Below are positions 40,121 to 48,212 of a stretch of DNA of 64,000 nt, piece after piece (position 1 is the stretch's first letter; each line of letters opens with the position of its first letter). The notes under the pieces were generated by a model that made no database searches, had not been told where the DNA came from, and saw nothing but the letters and a program-made list of their open reading frames with translations. A program made the translations under genes and the position numbers. This stretch comes from Xenorhabdus doucetiae (GTDB taxonomy: Bacteria; Pseudomonadota; Gammaproteobacteria; Enterobacterales; Enterobacteriaceae): the NCBI RefSeq assembly GCF_000968195.1, contig NZ_FO704550.1:2852001-2916000 (forward strand), in the 5' to 3' direction.

Positions 40121-40139
40121 TATACCCGCCGTACTTCAA
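40121..40139. repeat. Half copy of the dispersed palindromic repeat
   Basis: The segment ATACCCGCCGTACTTCAA is the inverted flank of the repeat at 41055, whose right side runs ...ACTTGGAAGATG...GCGTAT. Only one arm is present here. Confidence 0.35.
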
Positions 40140-40153
40140 AATACCAACAAAAT

Positions 40154-41005
40154 TTAATACGTATAAAAACCCTGGCCGGTTTTGCGGCCTAAACGGCCTG
40201 CATCAACCATTGTTTGCATTAACGGACAAACGCGGTATTTTGAATCCTGAAACATCTGATAGAGCACATCAAGAGAGTTAACGACAGTATCAATACCAAT
40301 CAAATCAGCCGTTTCCAGTGGCCCCATTTTATGGCCAAAACAGCCTTTAAATATCGCATCCACATCCGCGGGTTGGGCGAGTCCCTCCTGCACAGTGAAC
40401 GCCGCCTCATTCATAAATAAATGGGAAATCCGGTTAGAAACAAAACCGGGGCCATCTTTTACCACAACAGCCGTTTTACCCAGTAACGCCAGGATCTCCA
40501 AGCACCGCTTTTGCGTCTGTTCAGAAGTAGTAAGGCCAATAATCACTTCAACGGTAGGTTTCAAATACACCGGATTCATAAAATGTACGCCAATCACCTG
40601 AGATGGGACACGATGGAACGAACCCAGTTTAGTGATGGGAATACAGGAAGTATTTGCCGCCAATACCGCACAGGGGGCAATAAACTCCGCCATACGGGTA
40701 TATAACGCCTGTTTTAACGCAATATTCTCCGTGATATTTTCCACGACAAACTCACAATCAGCCACAGCCTGTAAGTCCTGCGACCAAATGATATTTTGCA
40801 GTATCATTTCAGGGGGCTTTCCCTTCGCAAGCGGACTGAACAGCGGAGCATAACTGGCGGTTTCCCCAATACTCTCTCGACTGCGCTGGCAAGAAAGTGC
40901 ATCTTTTTCAATCACAACAACATCATGCCCCCGCAGCGCGCAATCGAAGGCAAGGCTGGAGCCGATATTACCGCCCCCAACCACAGCTATTTTAAGTTTT
41001 GACAT
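40154..41005 (-). CDS. 3-hydroxyacyl-CoA dehydrogenase family protein
   Basis: A 283-residue NAD-binding protein. The Rossmann motif is AVVGGGNIGSSLA near the N-terminus. The catalytic histidine region is VIGVHFMNPVYLKPTVEVI, and the C-terminal domain begins VKDGPGFVSNRI. The family includes 3-hydroxybutyryl-CoA dehydrogenases, and relatives act in polyketide extender-unit synthesis (for example FkbK-like and ZmaG-like enzymes). I use ATG 41005, since the longer frame from 41053 adds residues outside the family. It is the last gene of the leftward PKS-NRPS locus. The partner ACP and acyl-CoA dehydrogenase of such extender pathways are not in the window. Confidence 0.8.
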   Translation of the reverse strand: MSKLKIAVVGGGNIGSSLAFDCALRGHDVVVIEKDALSCQRSRESIGETASYAPLFSPLAKGKPPEMILQNIIWSQDLQAVADCEFVVENITENIALKQALYTRMAEFIAPCAVLAANTSCIPITKLGSFHRVPSQVIGVHFMNPVYLKPTVEVIIGLTTSEQTQKRCLEILALLGKTAVVVKDGPGFVSNRISHLFMNEAAFTVQEGLAQPADVDAIFKGCFGHKMGPLETADLIGIDTVVNSLDVLYQMFQDSKYRVCPLMQTMVDAGRLGRKTGQGFYTY

Positions 41006-41052
41006 AGTGGCTATTATCTTATTGGGTTTCAAAAGGTTGATAAGCAATGGCA

Positions 41053-41101
41053 CTCAAGTTGCAGCTTGGCTGGCTGCAACTTGGAAGATGAAAAGCGTAT
41101 T
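41053..41101. repeat. Palindromic repeat (11-bp perfect stem)
   Basis: CAAGTTGCAGC (41055-41065) and GCTGCAACTTG (41073-41083) flank a 7-nt loop, continuing into GGAAGATGAAAAGCGTAT. No T-run follows in either direction, so it is not a standard terminator. Related half copies lie near 40121 and 37142. Confidence 0.65.
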
Positions 41102-41146
41102 TCAGATTAACTTATTCAGTTCAGTTTGCTTGAGTGCAGATATGAC

Positions 41147-41878
41147 TCAATGGGTTGAATCAGGAGAAACCAGCTCCCACTTGCCAAACAATGTCAAACC
41201 TGCGGCTTTTGCCAATGCCAAAGACGCAAGATTATCGAGCTGGCACCTGTATTGAGGTTCATAGCCGTGGGCGTAAGCATATTGGCTGATTGCCCGCACG
41301 ACTTTTCTGGCATGGCCTTGGCCTCTGAAAGATTCTAGGGTCAGCACGCCCATATCGGCAATTTGTGCGTTATTCCACGGGTACATGCTGGCCGCACTGA
41401 TCAGGTGGTTTTGCTCAAAAGAGCCGAATACCGCCCAGTGTTCCAATTCAACATAAGCATTATCCAAATCCTGCTCCGAAGCGGAAGATTGAAACTCAGA
41501 GAAAACGTCTTCATCTTCCTCTTCCGTTAGCTGGCGCAGTGTGCTGCCCGCATTTTCCTGCAATAATTTGCTCTTTTCCTCTTCTGAAAAATAGAAAATA
41601 TAATCTGCCCCATGCAGCGTTATGTCCGCCTGATTTAATTTCTGGCGAAAGCGGGATTCAGACATCTCTTCTTGATGATAAAGCCCTGCTTTTTCAGCCA
41701 TTTCAGGCGTCATAACCGCCATAATCCGGCCATCGGTGGTTTCCAATACCATCAATCGATCTTCTTCTTCCAGATTAGCATTGGTGGCGATAGTAAAAAC
41801 ATCATCACTATAAATAATATCCCCATTTAATAATGGAGCTTGCCAAAAATCAGTTATCGTTTTTGAAAATAAAGGCAT
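41147..41878 (-). CDS. GNAT-family N-acetyltransferase
   Basis: A 243-residue protein. The C-terminal ~110 residues form a GNAT domain: the acetyl-CoA loop is ESFRGQGHARKVVRAIS, preceded by the strand ADMGVLTLE, and followed by CQLDNLASLALAKAAGLTLFG. The N-terminal ~120 residues are acidic with no motif I recognise. It lies between a JmjC-like oxygenase and a dehydrogenase in the PKS-NRPS locus, in the same direction. It may tailor the product or acetylate it for self-protection; neither can be shown from sequence. Confidence 0.78.
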   Translation of the reverse strand: MPLFSKTITDFWQAPLLNGDIIYSDDVFTIATNANLEEEDRLMVLETTDGRIMAVMTPEMAEKAGLYHQEEMSESRFRQKLNQADITLHGADYIFYFSEEEKSKLLQENAGSTLRQLTEEEDEDVFSEFQSSASEQDLDNAYVELEHWAVFGSFEQNHLISAASMYPWNNAQIADMGVLTLESFRGQGHARKVVRAISQYAYAHGYEPQYRCQLDNLASLALAKAAGLTLFGKWELVSPDSTH

Positions 41879-42048
41879 ACTTCTTACTCACTTTATTCGC
41901 TTAAGTTAGGATTAGTAAGCACTCTACACAATTCGACTATTCAGCAAATCAGCGAATCTCTGGAGATGCTCGCCTATACTGCTCAAAAAAACGCAAAGTG
42001 TCATGATCCATCAATGCGTTATTCTTATCTTTGTATTCCTCAGATAAA

Positions 42049-43188
42049 TTAGCAGGAAAGACTTTGTACTGATGAGTTGCGTTGATGAATTAGAATAAAT
42101 TCAGGGACGGCAGCAATTGCGGAATTGGCGATCCAACCTTCACCACGTTGGCTTTTGAAATCAAAATAGTCCCGATATTCCGGCGCGGTGAGAAAGTTAT
42201 ACGTCAGGGAAATACTGGGAGATAATGTATGCACCTCATGAGATAAGCCTTTAGGTATCAACATAATCTCACCCGGTAACAAATCAAATTGCCAGATACG
42301 ATCTGCGTTATGGTGCGGGTTTTTCAGCGCTTCTTCCCTGTTCCCTTGCGGCATGGATTTTTGATCTACGGACAGGCTTTCTGAGCCTGATAAATCAGCC
42401 CGTCCTTCGGCGGTATTTCTGACGACATCTTCCAGCGAAGCGGAAAAAATCCATCCCGCTTTTCTGCCTTCCACTTGGCATAACAGCGCATTGGTTCGCA
42501 TTCCGTCAACATGCAAGCGGGTACACGCTCCCGGCGCTGAAAAATAGAGTCCCCAATCCTGACACATTCTCTTATTGGGCTGGAGAGTCCCAAATTGAAC
42601 CCAAGGGATCTTATAACCACTTGCGGGCAGGAAATAGGGTCTGTGCCAATGCTCCTGAATACGTTGAAATGCCAGAAAGCTAAACGAATGGGTTTTGACC
42701 CAATTCCCTAATCCCCACGTGAACAACAGATGTTTAAAAAAAGTATCATAAGTGTACCTTAAATAATTAAGGTCATCGTTTATCTCACCCAGTTCAACCG
42801 CGGGCAATGAAGAAATTGCCTGCAAATAAGTACGCAGTTCTACTACTTGTTGTGGTTTGAATCCCGCATCCTGTAACTGCACTGACATATCACCGAATGC
42901 TTGGGTAAAGTAGTCAAAGCTCCAGATTTGCTTCCCTTTCCATCCCCTCAGGCCATCAGAGACAATAACAGGCTCTCTCTTCATCAAAAAGCGTTCATTA
43001 AACTCAGCGATTGAGATATCAGCAACCTTTTCCACCTGACGATATTCTGCCGATCCCAGACGCGCCAACGCATCCGGGCTGGTCATTTCTCGCACGGTTT
43101 TCTTATTGCGTCGATAAATGCTCACCTCTTCGTGTGCCCACATCGCAATATCACCGAGTGCATTCCAGGCATGACTGAAAAAATTCAT
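42049..43188 (-). CDS. JmjC/cupin_8-type Fe(II)/2-oxoglutarate oxygenase, C-terminus possibly frameshifted
   Basis: A 379-residue cupin-fold protein. The entry segment is FLMKREPVIVSDGLRGW. The metal site is HVD in TRLHVDGMRTNALL and the distal His in LSHEVHTLSPSISLTYNF. Such enzymes hydroxylate peptides or amino acids, here probably the NRPS product or a bound residue. GGGAGCAGAAAA precedes the ATG, 11 bp after the PKS stop. The frame ends at 42049 with an odd tail (HQRNSSVQSLSC). A +1 shift near 42085 would give INATHQYKVF, then FPANLSEEYKDKNN and EQYRRASPEIR, ending at 41949, which reads like genuine protein. Confidence 0.78.
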   Translation of the reverse strand: MNFFSHAWNALGDIAMWAHEEVSIYRRNKKTVREMTSPDALARLGSAEYRQVEKVADISIAEFNERFLMKREPVIVSDGLRGWKGKQIWSFDYFTQAFGDMSVQLQDAGFKPQQVVELRTYLQAISSLPAVELGEINDDLNYLRYTYDTFFKHLLFTWGLGNWVKTHSFSFLAFQRIQEHWHRPYFLPASGYKIPWVQFGTLQPNKRMCQDWGLYFSAPGACTRLHVDGMRTNALLCQVEGRKAGWIFSASLEDVVRNTAEGRADLSGSESLSVDQKSMPQGNREEALKNPHHNADRIWQFDLLPGEIMLIPKGLSHEVHTLSPSISLTYNFLTAPEYRDYFDFKSQRGEGWIANSAIAAVPEFILIHQRNSSVQSLSC

Positions 43189-43199
43189 TTTTCTGCTCC

Positions 43200-46100
43200 C
43201 TAAAAATTAAACTCTGATTCGATATCCTGATCGTTCGCTTGGGCGAACAATTCCGGCGTATGCCCATGATTGAGGTTTTTAAGCAGTTCTTGTATTTCCT
43301 CTTCAGGGTTAGCGATAATTTCATCTATCAATACAAAGAAATAATCCAATATTGCCTTACCGATGGTTTCGCTGAACATCGGTTGGCGAAGCTGTATCGT
43401 ACAATTAAAAGCGTCCCTGGTTTCAGATACATCCATTGCCAAATCGAACTTAACCGCCTCTAACGTCAATTCAAGTCGGGAAAACCCGCTTTCTCCATTA
43501 ATGTCATTATTTTCATCAGCCCCACTCAGGCTCACAGGCAGATAACCGAACACCACATCAAACAACGGATGTTTACCCTGACGATTTTGCAGTTGGCGTT
43601 CAGCGCTCAAATCGTCCAACAACGCACTCATCGGGTAAGTCTGGTAAGGTATACTTTCAGCCCACTGCGCATGAAGTTGCAGCAGATAATCCGCCACCGG
43701 CAGATCGGTTTCCGGCTCCATCTTTAAGGCCAGCATGTTGACAAGATAACCGACCAGTGCCAGTTCTTCTGGCTGCATACGCCCTGTCACCGGAACACCA
43801 AGCAAGAAAGCGTCGGCACGGGTAATTTTGGCAATCAAGACACCAAAAGCCCCCAAGAAGAACACAAAGGGAGGCAGACCCAGTTCGTCACATAACCGCC
43901 TGATTTCAATGCTGGTTTGTGGGGAAAGATCGCTCTCCAGCGTAATACCCCGCGCCTTTTCCGTATCGGTATGCCAGTCATACCCTTCCGCCACAGGCAG
44001 CGATAACGGAGCAGGCAGAGGTAACAGATTAGCAAGCCAATAAGCCTTTTCTTTCCGAACCTTATCTTTGCTTTCAGACGCCTGTCTGTCGCGTCGATAG
44101 GCAGCGAAACTGTATTCCGGCACCGGCAGTGGCAATTCTTGCAGCAAGCGTTGAAAATCATCCGCAAGAATTCCCAAAGAAACCGCATCACAGACAATAT
44201 GATGAACCACAATAAGCACTTGATGGAAGGGCAACCCCTCTGATCCTGTCAACATCATGGCCCGAATGGGCAGTTCCGTATGGAGATCGAAAGGCATATT
44301 GGCGAATTGCTGCAAACGCGCGAGGTTTTCTTCCGGCTTGTCTCCCGCCTCAGATATCAACATGCCCACTGTGACATCACGTTGAGGCAACATCATCAAA
44401 TCCGCGCCTTGCCTTTCAAACAAGCATTTCAACACAGGATGCCGGTCAGCAACTTGCTCTATCGCCCTTGCAATGGACGTTGCACTGACTGAACGAGGAC
44501 ACCGGAAAGCCATTGGCATGTTATAGCTGCCATTGGCAAACGTGATTTGATGTATATACAGTAAATCCTGATCGGCGCTGGCGACGATGGGATCGTATAA
44601 ATCAATGGCGGGCAACATTGATGGAGAATATTCCTGCTCATGAAGAAACTGCCGTTCAATCTCACGTATAGTGGGCTGGGCGAAGAAATCCTGAATGGCA
44701 ATCCGCTTGCCGAGTTTTTTATACACTTTTTCTGCCATCACAATCGTCTTTAAACTATCCCCACCCAACGCCATAAATTTGTCATCAATACCTATACCGT
44801 CAATGCCAAGGATCTGACTCCAGATTGCGGCAATCTCCTTTTGCGTCTCATTAACGGGTGATTGATAAACAGACGGCAAGGTTTCTGGTCTGGGTTTCAA
44901 TTTGATGCTATTGGTTACTTGCCGCTTGCTATTGCCGTTGCCATTGGCAATGCGTCGTCCTCCCCACGCATATAACCGGTCCATAAACTGACCCGCAGAG
45001 AAGATTTTCTGATTTTCACGATCATATTCACGCAAACTGCGTTCAAACAAAGCGGGGAATTCAGCCGCAGAAAAAGCCACTTCATTGCTTCCCCAAGTCA
45101 GTATCTCAGTCGGACGAGATTGCTCATCAAAATGCACCGTTTCCCAGTTCACGACAATCCAGCGGGGATTTTGGGGTTGCCGGTTTTGTCTCTGCCCCCA
45201 ACCATCCAGAAATAAATTGGCTGTCGCATACGGGGCATGGGCAATGCCGCCGAAAAATACCGACATGGAAGACGTCATAAAGCAGTATTCAACCGGAATG
45301 CTTTCAAATACGTTGGCAAGCACGGCAGCAACCTGCGCTTTAGGCTGGAGTTGTGCACGATAGTGTTCTGCATTAAGCGTGACCAACGGAGAAAAAGAGT
45401 CGCCCTCCGTTACCCCCGCCGCATGGATCACGGTATGAATATCCCCCAAGCGATGACGGATAGATTCAAACAGTGCCAACGCTGCTTCCTCACGTTCCAG
45501 CGCATACGGGAAAATTTCCACCGCTCCGGCACCGTCCTCTTTCAACTCCAGTAATAAACGTTGCATCGCTGCTGAATCCGCGGACTGGCGACTGATCAAC
45601 GCTAACCGCCCCTGAAAACGCTGCGCAATGACTTTTGCCATCGCCTTGGCCATCCTGCCGCCAGCTCCCGTAATCACATAGGTTTTTCCCATGAAATCGG
45701 ATTCATCCACCACTTCATTTTCTTCCGCATCTGGGCAGCGGAAATCTTCAACAAACAACCCCTCACTATTCAGTTTCAAAGGGCCATGCAGTGGTGTTTG
45801 CAGCAATCGGGTCAAGGCATCCGCATTAGGCTCCTGCAAAGATAAGAATGCACAATCGATACCCGGTATCTCTTGCGGGAGCACCAACGCCAATGCCTTG
45901 AGCGCAGCTTCGGTTAAAACAGATTCAGCCGAATCATTCCCGTCCCCGATCACGGCTGATGCGATTAAATAAATATGCACGGAATTAAAGGCAGAAAAGT
46001 CACTCTCCGCCAACACCTTACCCAGCTCAGATAAGGTTTGCAGGGAATCTGGCGCAAAAGAAAAGCCATCCGCCGGAAACGCTAATGACAACACCAGCGC

Positions 46101-48212
46101 GCGGTTTTTATGCAAACCGGGCGATAACCCTACCAGCGCGTTTCGGACTTGCTTTGGACACAATATATTCAGCTTAACCGTCTCAATTTGGCTGCTGTCA
46201 ACCCAAGCCCGTGCTTGTGATGCCAAAGCGCGATCAAGGAGTAATTGATCGATCAGTAACAGGGAATGAGATGTTTTTTCCGCTGTTTTTTCCGGTAATG
46301 GCACTTTCGGTAAACGGTGGGGTTTCCAGAATGGCAGTAATAATCCTGCGCTATTTCTGGACAAATTATTGCCATCTGTCGCCGCAATCACCGCCGAAAT
46401 TTGCGCCCAACGTTTATCGGTAATATGCCCTGCGCCATGATCTTCACGTATGAAAGCATATCCGGGAACATCGATAAGTGGTTGTCCGTCAAAAGGAGGG
46501 AACAGCCATTTTGCCGGTTCTTGTGTCTGACCCGATATCCAACCGCGGATAGCGGCAAGTATTTCTGTACGCTCATCTGCGGGTACCGCGCCCTTTGCCA
46601 AAAACTGAGGGATCAACGCTAACTCATCATCCTCTTCTTCTAATTCCAGATAAGTTTTAATTTGCTGCATCAACACAAATTTTGCGTCTGCGATAAACAT
46701 GATCCGGCACGAAAAACAATGCCGCTGACTTAACGTGTGGGACAACGCATGGAGATCCAAATAAGATTGCTGTACTAACCAGTGAGAAACCGACTCCAAT
46801 TGCAGCGCCAGCGATGCCTTATTTTTCGCAGAGAATGGAAAATAATAAGTTTTGTCTCCATTGCCCCCTCTTTCAGGCCTGGATATAGCAGAAGCAAAAA
46901 TAGATTGTTGCAACACTATATGCGCATTGGTTCCACCAATACCAAAACTACTCACAGCACCGATTCTCAATTTCCCTGATTTGGCAGGCCATGGTTCAGC
47001 ACACGTATTGATATAAAACGGTGACTGCTCCAATCCCAACTGTGGATTAGGGGATTGGAAATGTAACGTAGGCGGGATCACTCCATATCTGATTGCCATC
47101 ACCATCTTGATGAAACCGGCGATACCCGCCGCCGAATCCAAATGCCCTATGTTGGTTTTCACCGAACCCAAGGCACATTGATTTACACCAAAGGAGCGGC
47201 TTTGATTGAATATTTCACGCAATGCCATGAATTCAATGCTGTCCCCCAATGAGGTTGCCGTACCATGACACTCAATAAAATCCACATCCGCGGCATCGAC
47301 TTCGGCCATCTGCAAAGCGGTACGGATCACATCCGCTTGCCCCTTGACACTCGGCGCGGTATAGCCGACCTTACGGGTGCCGTCATTGTTAATCGCTGAA
47401 CCTTTAAGGATTGCCCAGATAGGATCGTTATCCGCAATAGCCTCCCCAACCCGCCGCAATACCACCGCGCCCAAGCCACTGCCAAACACGCTGCCGGTCG
47501 CTTCTGCATCAAAGGCTCTGGTTTTGCCATCTTTTGAAAACAGCATTCCCTCCTGATAGGTATGCCCATTTTGTTGGGGTAACAACAGGCTCACTCCACC
47601 CGCAACCGCAAAATCACATTCACCGCTCAACAAACTCTGCACGGCTTGGTGCACACTGACCAAACTGGTTGAACACGCGGTCTGGAGGGTAAAACTGGGA
47701 CCTTCCAGCCCCAACTTCCAGGAGATCAGTGTACTCATGGCGTCTTTGTTGGCTAACTGGGAAGCCAGAAATCCCCCGACATTTTCAACCTGTTCAGACA
47801 ACATCGCCTGCATTGTCCACGGGATGGTGCTGCGAGCCCCCAGGAATAATCCGATATTGCGCCCCCGTTTGGCTGGATCAATACCGGCATTCTCCAAAGC
47901 ATGCCAGACACACTGCATCATCAAACGGGTTTGCGGATCTAACAATGCGGCTTCTGCCTGACTGTATCCAAAGAACGCCGCATCAAAATAGTTGGCACCT
48001 TCCAACACCCCATTAACCGGAACAAAATCTTTATGGCCTATTTTTTTGATATCATGCCCTGCCTGAAGCAATTCTTCTTCGGTAAAGCGGGAGATGCCAT
48101 CCACCCCCATCAGTAGATTGCGCCAAAATTCAGTCCCGTTTTCTGCTCCCGGAAACCGGCCGGCTAAACCAACAACCGCGATATCCAAATCTTCTCTTAT
48201 TTCTGCACTCAT
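43200..48212 (-). CDS. AT-less PKS with terminal condensation domain (KS-KR-ACP-C)
   Basis: A 1670-residue megasynthase. The KS (about 5-435) has its active site in TACSTSLVSVH (~C173), with HGTATSLGD and TNIGHLDSAAG supplying the two histidines. About 400 residues follow with no GHSxG acyltransferase motif, only KS linker and KR structural parts. The KR (~840-1080) has the cofactor loop TGAGGRMAKAM, the serine in MTSSMSVFFGG and the tyrosine in PYATANLFLDG. The ACP serine is in LGGDSLKT (~1148). The C domain (~1225-1640) has HHIVCDA. Extension thus needs an AT in trans, or an intermediate already loaded. The terminal C domain suits an NRPS partner that begins with an A domain, as NRPS 1 here does. 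Its ATG overlaps the preceding stop (ATGA). Confidence 0.9.
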   Translation of the reverse strand: MSAEIREDLDIAVVGLAGRFPGAENGTEFWRNLLMGVDGISRFTEEELLQAGHDIKKIGHKDFVPVNGVLEGANYFDAAFFGYSQAEAALLDPQTRLMMQCVWHALENAGIDPAKRGRNIGLFLGARSTIPWTMQAMLSEQVENVGGFLASQLANKDAMSTLISWKLGLEGPSFTLQTACSTSLVSVHQAVQSLLSGECDFAVAGGVSLLLPQQNGHTYQEGMLFSKDGKTRAFDAEATGSVFGSGLGAVVLRRVGEAIADNDPIWAILKGSAINNDGTRKVGYTAPSVKGQADVIRTALQMAEVDAADVDFIECHGTATSLGDSIEFMALREIFNQSRSFGVNQCALGSVKTNIGHLDSAAGIAGFIKMVMAIRYGVIPPTLHFQSPNPQLGLEQSPFYINTCAEPWPAKSGKLRIGAVSSFGIGGTNAHIVLQQSIFASAISRPERGGNGDKTYYFPFSAKNKASLALQLESVSHWLVQQSYLDLHALSHTLSQRHCFSCRIMFIADAKFVLMQQIKTYLELEEEDDELALIPQFLAKGAVPADERTEILAAIRGWISGQTQEPAKWLFPPFDGQPLIDVPGYAFIREDHGAGHITDKRWAQISAVIAATDGNNLSRNSAGLLLPFWKPHRLPKVPLPEKTAEKTSHSLLLIDQLLLDRALASQARAWVDSSQIETVKLNILCPKQVRNALVGLSPGLHKNRALVLSLAFPADGFSFAPDSLQTLSELGKVLAESDFSAFNSVHIYLIASAVIGDGNDSAESVLTEAALKALALVLPQEIPGIDCAFLSLQEPNADALTRLLQTPLHGPLKLNSEGLFVEDFRCPDAEENEVVDESDFMGKTYVITGAGGRMAKAMAKVIAQRFQGRLALISRQSADSAAMQRLLLELKEDGAGAVEIFPYALEREEAALALFESIRHRLGDIHTVIHAAGVTEGDSFSPLVTLNAEHYRAQLQPKAQVAAVLANVFESIPVEYCFMTSSMSVFFGGIAHAPYATANLFLDGWGQRQNRQPQNPRWIVVNWETVHFDEQSRPTEILTWGSNEVAFSAAEFPALFERSLREYDRENQKIFSAGQFMDRLYAWGGRRIANGNGNSKRQVTNSIKLKPRPETLPSVYQSPVNETQKEIAAIWSQILGIDGIGIDDKFMALGGDSLKTIVMAEKVYKKLGKRIAIQDFFAQPTIREIERQFLHEQEYSPSMLPAIDLYDPIVASADQDLLYIHQITFANGSYNMPMAFRCPRSVSATSIARAIEQVADRHPVLKCLFERQGADLMMLPQRDVTVGMLISEAGDKPEENLARLQQFANMPFDLHTELPIRAMMLTGSEGLPFHQVLIVVHHIVCDAVSLGILADDFQRLLQELPLPVPEYSFAAYRRDRQASESKDKVRKEKAYWLANLLPLPAPLSLPVAEGYDWHTDTEKARGITLESDLSPQTSIEIRRLCDELGLPPFVFFLGAFGVLIAKITRADAFLLGVPVTGRMQPEELALVGYLVNMLALKMEPETDLPVADYLLQLHAQWAESIPYQTYPMSALLDDLSAERQLQNRQGKHPLFDVVFGYLPVSLSGADENNDINGESGFSRLELTLEAVKFDLAMDVSETRDAFNCTIQLRQPMFSETIGKAILDYFFVLIDEIIANPEEEIQELLKNLNHGHTPELFAQANDQDIESEFNF

